A program made the translations under genes and the position numbers. The notes under the pieces are model-generated. The model did no database searches, had not been told where the DNA came from, and worked only from the letters and a program-made list of their open reading frames with translations. DNA of 64,000 nucleotides, taken from NCBI GenBank assembly GCA_026874595.1, contig CM049316.1, positions 75,060,676 through 75,124,675 of the forward strand, in the 5' to 3' direction. Each line of letters starts with the position of its first letter. Position 1 is the stretch's first letter. The DNA is from Sipunculus nudus (lineage: Eukaryota > Annelida > Sipuncula > Golfingiida > Sipunculidae). Below, one piece after another: positions 50,783 to 62,053 of the stretch.

Positions 50783-51127
50783 TTGGCGGGTCACTATAGG
50801 TTGTTTTGCACAGCTGAAACTGGGAGAAAAATTCAGGGTCCCCACTTTAGTTTTGATAGGAGTGCCCTTAACCTTGAGAGTGTTTTAATAGGAGTGCATT
50901 TAACCTTGAGAGTAGCAACCTGCCTAGCGGTGATGTTGACGCAAGACGGTGAGGTGGAACTGAATCCAGGTCCCTGGTGGAAAGGTGCCGCTTTCAGCGC
51001 CAAAGCTGACCAGGGCTCAATACTGCAGCATGTGAGGGTAGTGAGTAGCACGAGCGCTGATCGTTCGGAGAGAGAGGGGTTGAAAACCCAGCGAGATGAC
51101 ACAACGCAAGAGGTGAGCGATAACTGA
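50783..51127 (+). pseudogene. LINE B ORF1 N-terminal part with 2A-like motif
   Basis: The open frame holds LTLRVATCLAVMLTQ and then DGEVELNPGP at 50945-50974. This matches the 2A skipping consensus except that the first acidic residue is Glu rather than Asp (E-V-E-x-N-P-G-P). The terminal NPGP is intact, unlike LINE A. The hydrophobic stretch before it resembles a membrane or signal segment. The downstream acidic/basic linker ends at a stop at 51125, after which ORF1 continues in broken frames. The open start is not necessarily the native one. Confidence 0.7.
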
Positions 51128-53970
51128 GGCAAAAAGCTCAATCCTAATTGGATTATTTGAAGAACCGTAAAAAACTCCTTATTGGAGTAAAAGATCACAA
51201 CCCGTAAAACAGGTGATAGAAGTAAAACTTCTCCGACTGACGAGGTTAACTTACCCCTGTCAGATATTGTGAAGAACCTCTCAGATAAACTGGCTAGTCT
51301 GCGAGATGAAATGAAGGTCATTGTTAATGGAAACAGAAGAATGAGAGATAAGGTAAACAAACTAGAGGAACAGTCTAAGAGGGAAAATTTAATTTTCTAT
51401 GGAATAGATTAGAACACCGGGCCCGAGACATGGACTGAATGCGAAACTAAAGTCAGGAAAGTAATGAGCGAAGAGATGAAACTAGATGAGTAGGAAAAAA
51501 AGATCGAAATCGAAAGGGCACATGGATTACCATGGCGCGCGTCTGGCAACCCGAGACCGATTATTGTAAACTTTGGACGGTACAAACATAAAGAAAGAAA
51601 TTTTATTCAGGCTAAGAGGAACTGAAAAAAAGCAAACTCAGATGTCTATGTTCAAGAAGATTTTAGTGAACGTTTCGGAGAAGCAAAACGACATCTTAAA
51701 TCAAGAATGAATGAAGCAATTGATAACGATTTGCGAGCGGAACTTCGATATGACAAATTAATCATTGGTTATGATGTGTTTGTATGGGATGAAAATGAAA
51801 ATATTATCGGATGTATCAGATCTGGAAGACTTCGTATTATGTCAAACTCAAGTAATCAAGGAACTGAGGAACCCAGGAGTGATGAATAATGTTAGGGCCT
51901 GTGCCAGAATTTAAACTGTCAGACATTGTTAAGAACTGAACATATTATTGCATCTGAAAACCATGACGGTCATGAAAAACAAGAGGCTGAAAATATTTGT
52001 GAATTTTAAATGCCAGTATCTGATCATAAATTTGATAGTATGGAAATTACATATAGTTGTGATAATACTGAAGTTAAAACACATCAATAAGGAAGATAAA
52101 ATATACATTAATGATGACAACATAAATCTTGACATTCGTTTTATTAGATATGCTCTTAAATAATAATATTCAAATGATACAAACACTAACATTGTTCACT
52201 TTTATGAATTAGATTACTCACATGGATACCTTGTTGCACAATCGTTGAACCGTGCGCAGCACCCTAACAACTAAATAACTAATACTAAAGGATTGCAGGT
52301 AAGTTAAATGAAAAAGACCGAACAACTCCGCAGTCTGAAACTATTTTAAAGATAGTTTCATGAAGGTATATAGCATGAAATCTGTTTACAAAAATCCTGA
52401 CTTTTATATATAAATATGATATATAGTTTAAATAGAGACATTGGCAACTAATACTGACCAATATGTAAATGATTTGTGTGAATACAAAGGATACTCCAAT
52501 GTACGTTCCCATATGAAATGTGGAGGATGCCTTGTCTATTTAAGGAACACATTAGTTAAATATATAAAAAATGTTATAAGGATATACATGGGCATGATTA
52601 TTTTTATTTTGGATGGCCAAAAATTGGGTTTTGATAATGATATTGCTAAGGTTGATGTGTATGTCGCACCAGAAAACTCGGTATTTTATGATCTGTTAAA
52701 AAAAAACGGAATCACTATCTTAGAAAATGCATTAGTAGAATTATTGATAAAACAGAATGGGTAATTTGCAAGGTTACTCAGAAGATGACACTTTATATTA
52801 CATTGAAACTGATGAACACAATATTGACTTTTTTTCACCTTACCTAGAAAATCTAAAAACAGTGGAACAAACAAATGGGGAATGTCACTGCAACAGTTAT
52901 GTTTAACTCTAAACGTACATGTTTTGAATGGTAGAGTACAGCCAGATCATGGGTGAGACCTAACTTACACGTCAATCAAGGTGCATCTCAAGGAGTCTTT
53001 TGAGGTTCCAAATGAAGACGTTTCTGACCACTTTCATTAACTGCTACACTCAAAATTAGAAAAAAAGTAAATATTGGTAAAAATGTGGAAAAGTATGAAA
53101 ATTGGATTAATATAGAAAAAAGAAAAATTGTCTATATGACATTTTGAATGATGATAATTGATACAATAAATAGTATTAAAAAAACTTAATTCTTTATATA
53201 GCTAAAAACATTCGTTAAATCAGAGAAAGTAAGTGATCAGAAAACTGTTTAGCCAGCATGGTGGAATATGACATGTAGCAAGTTTAAAAGAGAAAAACAT
53301 GAATCATTCAAAAAATTAAGAAAAACAAATAATTATGCAGATTTGATTAAATGCAAACAAAATCAAAATTTAAAGCTGCATGTAATAGAACTCAGACAGA
53401 ATATGCAAAGGCAACAAATAGAAGAAATAACGTCCTGTTAAACAACTAATGAAAGTTTTAAAAAGATAAAATCATTTAAAAGATTGCAAGTTAAAAACAG
53501 GATAACAGGGCAAGATTGGATAAAATGTTTCTATAATCTATTAAAAATTATGTAAACAGTATCAATATAAAGAAGTAGTAAATATTTTGAAGAAGTAGAT
53601 ACAAGTCATTTTTACATGGAAGTAAATTATGACATAAATCAGGTAAAATCATTAGGCAATTAGACAGATTACAAAATGGTAACACACCTTGACCAGATGG
53701 TATTTCAGTAGAATTATATGAAAAAAAACAAAGTTATTTTAATACCACGTTTAGAAAATCATTCAGCGATTTTTGTTAGACGTAGTAAAGTTCCAACTGA
53801 AGTGTCAAAAGCAATTTTATTCCCACTTTACATGAAAGGTCCTATTAATGATCCAAATAGTTATAAGGGTACAGTTCGTTTAAATGAAATAGATAAATTA
53901 TTCACCAAAATTTTAAAAGAAAGATTAATATAATGGGCTGGAAATCACAACAAATTTATAGAGGAACAAG

Positions 53971-54640
53971 CAGGCTATAGAAGAAATCATAGTACAGTTG
54001 ATAACATATGCACTCTAATGGCACTAACTGAATCTTATTTATAAAAAAGGCAGATTTTATGCAACATTTACAGATTTCTCCGAAGCTTTTGAATGTATTC
54101 ACCATCGGCAATTATTTCATGATCTTCTTAAAATGGGCATTAGAGGTGAAATATTTAACACTTTAAAATCTATGTATTCCAAAGTGAAGTCTTCTGTGTT
54201 AACTAGTAATGGTTTAACTGATAACTTTACATGTACTGTAAGAACAAGAGAGGGTTGATTGATTAGTCCTTTATTATTTACATATGAATGAATTATGCAA
54301 GGCTATGAATAGCAGGCTATAGAAGAAATCATAGTACAGTTGATAACATATGCACTCTAATGGCACTAACTGAATCTTATTCATAAAAAAGGCAGATTTT
54401 ATGCAACATTTACAGATTTCTCCGAAGCTTTTGAATGTATTCACCATCGGCAATTATTTCATGATCTTCTTAAAATGGGCATTAGAGGTGAAATATTTAA
54501 CACTTTAAAATCTATGTGTTCCAAAGTGAAGTCTTCTGTGTTAACTAGTAATGGTTTAACTGATAACTTTACATGTACTGTAAGAACAAGAGAGGGTTGA
54601 TTGATTAGTCCTTTATTATTTACATATGAATGAATTATAT
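53971..54640 (+). repeat. 342-bp tandem duplication in LINE B reverse transcriptase
   Basis: The block starting CAGGCTATAGAAGAAATC at 53971 repeats from 54313 with only a few substitutions. It carries the RT segment GYRRNHSTVDNI and the following palm sequence. Such a low difference in an otherwise decayed element indicates a recent local event, for example unequal exchange or slippage repair. Confidence 0.9.
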
Positions 54641-56091
54641 TTTGCACTGTGTTCAGAAGAAGACAGTACATATATTAGCCCGGAAGCACATTCACTTCGA
54701 TTGCTCATGTTCCCAGATGATGTTGTATGTTTTACAGATACAGTTGGAAAGTTACAGTCCCAAATTAAACAATTAGAAACTTTTTGTGATGCTTTGAGAT
54801 GAAAGTTAATGCAGATAAAACAAAAATTGTAGTATTTAGAAATGGCGGTATTTAAGAAATTATGGAAAATTGTATTATAAACAAAAACAACAGGAAGAAG
54901 TTAGCAGTTACAGGTACTTAGGGGAATTTTACCTAGTCTTCGTAAATGATCCAAAATCAAACAACATTTAGTAAATCTTTTGTTATGGAAGTGAATTATG
55001 GGGACATGAAATCACTTGGTGAAGGTGGACGGTGGGCATTAACAATTCATTATTTGTCGAGGTGTGTTACATATTGGACAACATTATTAAGAATGACACA
55101 GAATAGATATGATATCTAAAACAATTATATGTAAAGTTATATCGTCTTGATGAATTTGGGAGAAAAACATGGGCTACAAAAATGTACTGCTTTCACTTGG
55201 ATTTGGTTGTGTTTGGATAAACCAAGATGTGCGAGATACAAAATTGTTTCTCTTTGAGTCACATAGGAGACTCAAAGAAATGTTTGCAAGAATGGATAAG
55301 TAACATTTCAAATAACAGGAGTTATTCTTTTTTCTGTGGAACTGTATTTGAATGTTATTAAAAATAATAGTCTTAAGATTAGTTTAGCTCGGTTAAGATG
55401 CTCTTCATTCAATTTACAAATTGAGAAAGGAAGACATGAAATTATACACTGGACATAAAGAATCTGTAATTATTGTTCGAAACTTGGAGAATCTATAGTT
55501 GAAAATGAACATCATTTCATGATAAAATGTCCTGTATACAATGAACTGCGAGATAATTACCTTTGTAAATTTAGCAGATTTTCTTTTATATCTCTTATGT
55601 CAAGTAAAAAATCTTGGTGTTATTAATAGTATAGCAGCATTTGTACACTATGCCTTCAAAAAGAGAATTCATTAGTTAATAACTAAATTATATGGATTCT
55701 CCTTATGAAATATGTGAATGGTCACTTGTCTTGTTTGGATATAAATGTTAATATAAGAATGAAACTATTATTATTATGTATATAATTAATTGAGGTACAA
55801 TGCTATTTGGCTCTACTTGGACCCGCTTTGAAAGCTTTTCACGCCTACCATCTGCGGGAAGCTGCGTTCAATGCGAGTCCTGGGGTTGAGGAGTAGAAAA
55901 ATGTTTAAGTCAAATTTAAGTAAATTGTGCGCATAAAGAGAGTCAACTATGTAAAACTTCACTTAAAATTGTATTAATATAGTTATATTTGTATTTATAA
56001 AATATATTTTATGGTTACATATGTCTGTATAAGTAGTTATGTATGTATATGTATTGAGAATATGTGTATGCACATGCATATATATGTATTT

Positions 56092-56107
56092 ATTAACTTG
56101 TATATTT
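56092..56107. repeat. Left copy of direct repeat flanking LINE C
   Basis: ATTAACTTGTATATTT occurs here and again at 61739-61754, just outside the two ends of the minus-strand LINE. The final Ts overlap the LINE's A-tail. Taken as a target-site duplication of about 13-16 bases. Confidence 0.65.
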
Positions 56108-56272
56108 TTTTTTTATTGCACTCCACAAAATATACATCAAATGTACATATAACACATTATACCAAAACAGAAACAATACATTATAAGAGTATTTTAGACA
56201 CAACTGCTTTATGGACGATTCTAAGTTTATCAAATGACTGGGATACTAAACATGTAAAACACTAAACCACCC

Positions 56273-57757
56273 CTAGCTTATCATTTCATGATTTTTTAAA
56301 TACATTGACCATCGTTTTCTAAAACTTTCTAATTTCTTATTCTTTTCCGCTACTTTGTATTCAATTCTTACATATTCATATAAAAAATTTCTAAATCCTT
56401 GTATGTTAGGCTTCTGATTATTAATTCTACACTGGTCAATATATCTTTTAGCCTGGATTATAATTACATTATACATATCACTTTCATCAATAGAGCCATA
56501 AAAAACAACTAACTTATCTAATCTTAATTCTATTAGCTGGTCAGTACACCAAGTCTTCAAATCCATCCAAAATTTTTTAGTTTGTCTACATTCCCAAAAT
56601 AAATGGTTAATTTTTTCTACCTCACCCTTACAAAACGTACAATAATCAAAATCCTGAATTTTCCATTTCATAAGCCAATAGTTGTTCACTAATATATTAT
56701 TGAGAAATTTATATTGAAATATCTTCGATCTTGTATCACACAGTACTCTGTGAGGAAGTGTATAGATACTAGTGTAATCATCTGGTGTGTTTATTATATA
56801 TTTTGATATCTTTGGCTTGGTGGGTTGTACAGAACATATCTTATTTCTTAATACCTGGTAAATTTTATCTGATTTCAATTTATTCAATGGTACAACAGTT
56901 TCTTGAATTTTAACATGTAAATTATGTGCTATATAATCTTCAGATTCCTTATCATCTTCAAACTCAATCATATTAATTTGATCTGTAACTGCCTTGCATT
57001 GTTTCATTACTAATGTTATTAAAACATACCAGTCAATAAAATAAATGCTACTTAACCCTTTGGATTTCCAGTATTCAAAAGACAGAACATGGTTCTGTAC
57101 ATCAAATAAATCTTGAACCTTTTGCATTCCCACTTTATAGAAATGTTCCCAATAGAATGTTTTCTTATTAAATACAAAGTGCTTATTATGCCATAGATAT
57201 TGTTCTTTTAAATTTACCTCTGCATAATAGTCTAGCTTTAAAAAGTACCAGCTCTGCATCACCTCTCTGTAAAATTCATTTAATTTTTCTAAGGCTAATA
57301 ACTTGGGTTTGTAGTTGCAGTTAAATAGTAAGTGAATATCACTACATATTTTCTTTAAGTTGTAAATCCATAATGCTTTCCAGGGGCCATTTTCACACTG
57401 AAAAAATCTTTTGATCCAACCTATTCTGGAAGCCAAAAAAAGTGACTGCAAATGTGGAACATTCAGACCACCATTTTCTATTTCTTGCACTAGAACAGAC
57501 CTTTTTATTTTCTCTTTTCCACCATTCCACAGAAAAGAAAATATAATCTTATTTAGTCTATTTACATATTTCTCTGATATATTATTATTCCTGAAATAAT
57601 AATTAAATTTAGATATTATATAGGTTTTTATAATTTGAATTTTCCCTTGCAATGTCAGATTTCTTTGTTTCCAAAGCTGTAGAGTATTTTTTGTTTGTTT
57701 TAATTTATCTTCCAAATTCAGCTCTTCACACTGTTGTTTATCATATGATATATACAC
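56273..57757 (-). CDS. LINE C C-terminal domain with zinc-knuckle-like motif
   Basis: This 494-codon open frame continues the RT protein (MYISYDKQQCEEL). It holds the thumb and connector KQRNLTLQGKIQIIKTYIIS and FSFLWNGG. The RT zinc-binding domain typical of L1/Tx1-type ORF2 follows: FQYKFLNNILVNNYWLMKW, FDYCTFCKGEVEKINHLFW and ECRQTKKFW, giving C..C...H...C. A basic tail ends KNHEMIS. Length, motif order and absence of an RNase H domain fit the L1/Tx1 group rather than the CR1-like elements next to it. No stop interrupts it. Confidence 0.88.
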   Translation of the reverse strand: MYISYDKQQCEELNLEDKLKQTKNTLQLWKQRNLTLQGKIQIIKTYIISKFNYYFRNNNISEKYVNRLNKIIFSFLWNGGKEKIKRSVLVQEIENGGLNVPHLQSLFLASRIGWIKRFFQCENGPWKALWIYNLKKICSDIHLLFNCNYKPKLLALEKLNEFYREVMQSWYFLKLDYYAEVNLKEQYLWHNKHFVFNKKTFYWEHFYKVGMQKVQDLFDVQNHVLSFEYWKSKGLSSIYFIDWYVLITLVMKQCKAVTDQINMIEFEDDKESEDYIAHNLHVKIQETVVPLNKLKSDKIYQVLRNKICSVQPTKPKISKYIINTPDDYTSIYTLPHRVLCDTRSKIFQYKFLNNILVNNYWLMKWKIQDFDYCTFCKGEVEKINHLFWECRQTKKFWMDLKTWCTDQLIELRLDKLVVFYGSIDESDMYNVIIIQAKRYIDQCRINNQKPNIQGFRNFLYEYVRIEYKVAEKNKKLESFRKRWSMYLKNHEMIS

Positions 57758-58198
57758 TCCAAGAAGTTTGATTGGTTTATCAGGCCAGTGAATTCCAAAT
57801 GGTTTTAATTTACTATTTTTAGATTTACCTATCCATAAACCTTCTGATTTTTCTAGGTTTAATTTAAGCCCACTAAATTCTCCAAATGAGTTAACCTGTT
57901 TTAAAAAATTGCTGCCTGATGTCTTATCTGAAAGAATTGCAATTGTATCATCAGCATATTGTAAAAGTTAAACTTGTTCCTGCCCTATTCTAATTCCTTT
58001 AATGGCTGGATCATTCCTTATTCTGATAGCTAAAATTTCGATGGCTAATATAAAAAGATAGGGGGACATAGGGTCCCCTTGTCGGACTCCTCTTTCCACT
58101 TTAAAATAACCAGAGGTTGTGCCATAATAAACTATGCAGCTGCTTATATCATTATATAAAAGCTTTATCCAACGTATAAAGGTCTCTGAAATTTTAAA
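57758..58198 (-). pseudogene. LINE C reverse transcriptase palm, between frameshift and restart
   Basis: Past the A-run the frame reads ISETFIRWIKLLYNDISSC, then ERGVRQGDPMSPYLFILAIE (RT motif B) and, after one TAA at 57968-57970, LLQYADDTIAILS (the catalytic YADD box). It continues LKLNLEKSEGLW and KLLGVYISYDKQ into the downstream open frame. All catalytic residues are present. The only defects in this stretch are the one-base shift and the single stop in the sequence GQEQV-stop-LLQYADD. Either could also be an assembly or read error, since one is in a homopolymer. Confidence 0.85.
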
Positions 58199-60083
58199 TT
58201 TTTTTTAGTGTGGCTAGCATGAAAGTCCATTCTAAAGAATCAAAAGCTTTTTCCATGTCTAATGCAATAATCATACCGGGTATTCTTTTATCTTTCGTAT
58301 ATTCAAGCAAATCTTGAACAAACCTAATATTTTCACCGATAAATCGATTTTTCACATAACCAGTCTGATTAGAGTGTATTATTTTAGGTAGGAGCTTTGA
58401 AAGTCTAATAGAAAGTGTTTTAGCCAAAATTTTATAGTCTGTATTTAAAAGTGATATAGGTCGCCAGTTTTTTAATAAAGTACGGTCTTTATTTTTATCT
58501 AATAGAGTGATTACTGCTTGCCTCTGGGATGTGGAGAGTTTACCCTCCTCAAACGATTTATTAAAAGATCTGACTAATAAGGCACCAACTTGTGGCCAAA
58601 ATTTCAAATAGAATTCGATAGGCAGACCATCATTTCCTGGGCTCTTATTATTTTTAAATGATTTTACTGTATTATACAATTCCTCTGTTGTTAATGGTTC
58701 GCACAAAAAGTTATTATCTTCTTGTGATAGAAATGGGGTATTTATATCTGATAAATATTTTTCGATCTGTTCAAGTGACTTACTGTGATTTGATGAATAC
58801 AATTTGCAATAAAATTCTTTTTCCAAACAAAGTATTTCATTTGGAATTATAGTATATTCTCCATTATCCTTTCTTAGTTTTCTCACCCATTTTCTGACTG
58901 CATTATATTTTTCTAAATTATAAAAATATTTACTACTTTTTTCTCCTTTTTCAAACCAAGTGACTTTTGATCTCAAAATAAGTCCTTCTGTTTTATAATT
59001 ATCTATCTCTTCCAGTTCTTCTTTTATTTTTTGTATTTTTTCAATAATACTTATTTCTGTCTCTGCATCTGAATTTACCAATTTAGTTTGGAGAATTTTC
59101 AATTCATCAAGTAAATCATCTTCTCGTGCTTTTGTAAATTTCTTTGCTTCTTTACCCTTTTTGACATATAAATCTCTAAGCTTATACTTAACATATTCCC
59201 ATATCTTAATATTATTTGTGTTTTCACAAGATTCATTTGACCATGTATGTATAGATTCAACTATATGCTTAGTTATTTGGTCCTCACTAAGTAGAAACTT
59301 GTTTAGCTTCCAATAACCTTTACCCCTCTTTGTAGTATATAGAGGGTCTGTACATATAACTAATTTAATAAAAGAATGGTCAGACTTTATGTATGGAAAT
59401 AAATCAGCTTTTACGACATAATCTTGAAACTGTTTTGTAATTAGCCAATAGTCTAATCTAGATGATATATTTTCATTTTTAGTTCTCCAAGTATATTCCT
59501 TTTTATATGGATTTCTTGTTCGCCAAATATCCAATAAATTATGCTGATCCATCATATCATTTATAGCTTTCCTTACAGAGTCTTTTAGGCATAGAGCACC
59601 ACCTCTCCTGTCCAACTTTACATTAAGAGCTACATTGAAATCGCCTCCAATGAGAACTACATCATTAAGTGTGACATATTCTTGCAAAATTTTGTTAAGA
59701 TTCTTTAAAAAAGAAATTTGATTTGTGGTATAATTAGGAGCATAAACATTAATGATAATATATTGAAGGTTTTCAATTGCCAATTTTATGACTAAAATTC
59801 TACCATCTATGGAACTGTGTAATAAGCTAACACTATCTACATGTAACTGCTGTCTTAAAAGTACTGCTGTTCCTCGACTATTTGTTGTCCCATGTGAATA
59901 GAATACCTGTCCACGCCACTCATTCCTCCAAATATTTTCTATATTTTGACAACTATGAGTTTCTTGTAAAAGTAAAACATCATAGTGTTCTTTTTTTGCC
60001 CACCTGAATACCGACCTTCTTTTTAAACTGTTTTTAAGTCCTCGGACATTTAAACTTAGCAACTTCAAAGTTGTGTCCGACAT
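58194..60083 (-). CDS. LINE C endonuclease and N-terminal reverse transcriptase
   Basis: This 629-codon frame starts MSDTTLKLLSLNVRGLKN. The AP-type endonuclease comes first: LSLNVRG, catalytic Glu in LLLQETHS (near residue 40), NVYAPN, GGDFNVAL (near 145) and SDHSFI (near 235). These are the metal-binding and His/Asp residues that nick target DNA. A linker rich in Lys/Glu follows (about 280-400). The RT starts with KSFKNNKSPGNDGLPIEFY, then NWRPISLLNTDYKILAK, QTGYVKNRFIGENIR and the first catalytic Asp block IALDMEKAFDSLEW. It ends at an A8 homopolymer (58199-58206) where one extra A shifts the frame. The rest of the RT follows in the next frame without other damage. Confidence 0.9.
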   Translation of the reverse strand: MSDTTLKLLSLNVRGLKNSLKRRSVFRWAKKEHYDVLLLQETHSCQNIENIWRNEWRGQVFYSHGTTNSRGTAVLLRQQLHVDSVSLLHSSIDGRILVIKLAIENLQYIIINVYAPNYTTNQISFLKNLNKILQEYVTLNDVVLIGGDFNVALNVKLDRRGGALCLKDSVRKAINDMMDQHNLLDIWRTRNPYKKEYTWRTKNENISSRLDYWLITKQFQDYVVKADLFPYIKSDHSFIKLVICTDPLYTTKRGKGYWKLNKFLLSEDQITKHIVESIHTWSNESCENTNNIKIWEYVKYKLRDLYVKKGKEAKKFTKAREDDLLDELKILQTKLVNSDAETEISIIEKIQKIKEELEEIDNYKTEGLILRSKVTWFEKGEKSSKYFYNLEKYNAVRKWVRKLRKDNGEYTIIPNEILCLEKEFYCKLYSSNHSKSLEQIEKYLSDINTPFLSQEDNNFLCEPLTTEELYNTVKSFKNNKSPGNDGLPIEFYLKFWPQVGALLVRSFNKSFEEGKLSTSQRQAVITLLDKNKDRTLLKNWRPISLLNTDYKILAKTLSIRLSKLLPKIIHSNQTGYVKNRFIGENIRFVQDLLEYTKDKRIPGMIIALDMEKAFDSLEWTFMLATLKKI

Positions 60084-60589
60084 TCAAGGTGTCTGTGTAA
60101 CATGGTAAATACAATGTGGAGTGAAATTATGAAAAAGAATAAATAACACAAATCATAACCTAAACCTAAACTATCCAACCCCTCAGTGAGTGTTAACCTC
60201 ACTAAACACAACAACATAATTACATTGGAGATCTGTTGCTCCCACATGGTTTTGCAGGTATGGGACCAGACAGCAGCTGCTTGGAGAACACAGAAGCTTG
60301 TGTCCTCCAGAACAAGATAGTATCTTATGTCCTATCTGAAATATATATAGACTTGAAGTTAACCAATTACTAATTATAAGATACTCACTTGTTAACTGTC
60401 AATCACAATATCTAGCAGTGTAACAAAGATGAAAGAACCTTTACACCACGACGATGGATTAGTTGTGACAGTTTGTGTGGTTTGACGACTATAAGATCAC
60501 AGCGCTCTTTAATCCATTATTGCAACAAACTGATAAAATATTTCACTCTTTCTTTAAATTGAAATACTGGTACATTTATAGGATTGTTC
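60084..60589 (-). other. LINE C leader between monomers and coding region
   Basis: About 500 bases without tandem structure and without a convincing ORF1. By position it is the 5' UTR proximal part of the element, comparable to the non-monomeric tether in rodent L1. Short frames here (60 codons at most) have no recognised motif. Confidence 0.45.
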
Positions 60590-61710
60590 AAATAGTTAAA
60601 CTTAAATATTAATAATTAAATGACAAAGCCTTGTCACACACATCTTTGACGATCTAGTAGAGCTTTATGAAAATTGGCATATGTCTCCTATTTTAATATT
60701 TTACTGTCTTATGTAAAACTATCCGTGAGGTAGATTTTGAAATATTCCACTCTTTCTTTAAATTTAAAATCCTCTTACAGGATTGTTCAAATAATTAACC
60801 TTAAGTGACAAAGTCATGGTACACATATCTTTGACAACCTAGCAGAACTTTATATACCTCATATTTTAATGTTTTACTGTGTTATGTAAAAATATCCTTG
60901 AGGTATCAATTGTACACTAAATGGTATCACCTTATACCAGGACTATGACTATGACAACATGACAGAAATACAAAGTATATTAAATAGTAAATGCATAATC
61001 TATCTCACTTCTCAGTGATTTCCAAATGACATTGTAGAACAGCGATGTATGCCATTGATATCACAGTACACCAGTTCACAGTACACCAAATAATTAAACT
61101 TAAGTGACAAAACCTTGTCACACATATCTTTGACATCCTAGCAGAAATTAATCTACCTCATATTTTAATGTTTTACTGTGTTATGTAAAAATATCCTTGA
61201 GGTATCAGCTGTATACTAAATGGTATCACCTTATACCAGGACTGTTACTATGACAACATGACAGAAATACAAAGTATATTAAATAGTAAAATGCATAATC
61301 TATCTCACTTCTCAGTGATTTCCAAACAACATTGTAGAACAGTGATGTATGCCATTGATATCACAGTATACCAGTTCACAGTACCCAAATATAAAAACAT
61401 AAGTGACAAAGCCTTGTCACACATATCTTTGACAACCTGGCAGAACTTTATATACCTTATATTTTAATGTTTTACTGTGTTATGTAAAAATATCCTGGAG
61501 GTATCTTTGTATATTAAATGGTAACACTTTATACTAGGACTATTACTATGACAACATGACAGAAATACAAAGTATATTAAATAGTAAATGCATAATCTAT
61601 CTCACTTCTCAGTGATTTCCAAACAACATTGTAGAACAGCGATGTATACCATTGATATCAAAGTACACCAGTTAATGACTGTGACAACCTGATTGAAATA
61701 CAAAGTTTTT
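60590..61710. repeat. 299-bp tandem monomers at the 5' end of LINE C
   Basis: AAGTGACAAA starts at 60803, 61102 and 61401, exactly 299 bases apart. A shortened unit precedes them (from about 60600) and a partial one follows (to about 61710). Each unit holds CACATATCTTTGAC, ATTTTAATGTTTTACTGTG, TTATACCAGGAC and CATTGTAGAACAG. Units are highly similar. The array lies inside the direct repeats that bound LINE C, so it belongs to the element rather than to flanking satellite DNA. Confidence 0.85.
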
Positions 61711-61738
61711 AAATATGAATTCATAGTCAATCTCAGTG

Positions 61739-61754
61739 ATTAACTTGTATATTT
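61739..61754. repeat. Right copy of direct repeat flanking LINE C
   Basis: ATTAACTTGTATATTT matches 56092-56107. It immediately follows the last monomer remnant, marking the 5' end of the minus-strand LINE. Confidence 0.65.
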
Positions 61755-61783
61755 ATTAATCTTATATGTGCTGTATATTTATT

Positions 61784-61833
<50 letters not shown>

Positions 61834-62053
61834 TTGAAATGACCTCTACATGGTGATATAATTTGTGAATATTGTGGAATGCATATGTCATATAATATAA
61901 TTTCATTTTTTTAAGTTTTTTTGTGATGTTGTTTTTTTAAGTTTGAAAACGTTGTATATTTTGTTTTACTCCACGTGATATATGCACATATGGAACTATG
62001 GGCCGAGGCCTTATATTTCTGGATAAAATATTCATTCATTCATTCATTCATTA
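61755..62053 (+). mobile_element. CR1-type LINE 3' end with (ATTC)n tail, probably of LINE B
   Basis: After a (TA)n tract (61789-61831) the sequence runs to TATGGGCCGAGGCCTTATATTT.. and GATAAAATATTCATTCATTC, ending in (ATTC)n. A short microsatellite tail instead of poly-A is usual for CR1/L2-type LINEs. The GGGCC..GAGGC.TT phrase resembles the 3' end of LINE A near 32580. In the same orientation as LINE B and just past the inserted LINE C, it is best read as LINE B's missing 3' UTR. Confidence 0.55.

Larger units (their letters stand above)
50780..56107 (+). mobile_element. Decayed CR1/L2-like LINE with 2A motif (copy B), main part
   Basis: Order: ORF1 with a 2A-like motif (50945-50974), coiled coil (SDKLASLRDEMKVIVN), RRM start KLEEQSKRENLIFYGI near 51365 and RRM end DVFVWDENENIIGCIR near 51770. 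Next comes a badly decayed endonuclease (51.9-53.0 kb), then RT with PDGISVELYE near 53692, EEQAGYRRNHSTVDNI near 53965 and the catalytic box FPDDVV near 54710 (usual FADD). The tail has ICNYCSKLGESIVENEHHF and a CP.Y motif near 55470-55540. ORF1 and ORF2 have stops throughout. Its 3' UTR appears to continue at 61755-62053, beyond an inserted LINE. Confidence 0.8.
56105..61738 (-). mobile_element. Nearly full-length L1/Tx1-like LINE with monomeric 5' region (LINE C)
   Basis: Read on the minus strand from 61738: 299-bp tandem monomers (to about 60590), an untandem leader of about 500 bases, one long ORF encoding endonuclease and reverse transcriptase (60083-56273), a short 3' UTR and an A-tail (T-run at 56105-56114). 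The matching 13-16 base direct repeat on both sides fits target-primed insertion. No ORF1 was found between the monomers and the EN-RT ORF. Only two lesions interrupt the coding region, so this is the youngest element in the window. It appears to sit in the 3' UTR of LINE B. Confidence 0.75.
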
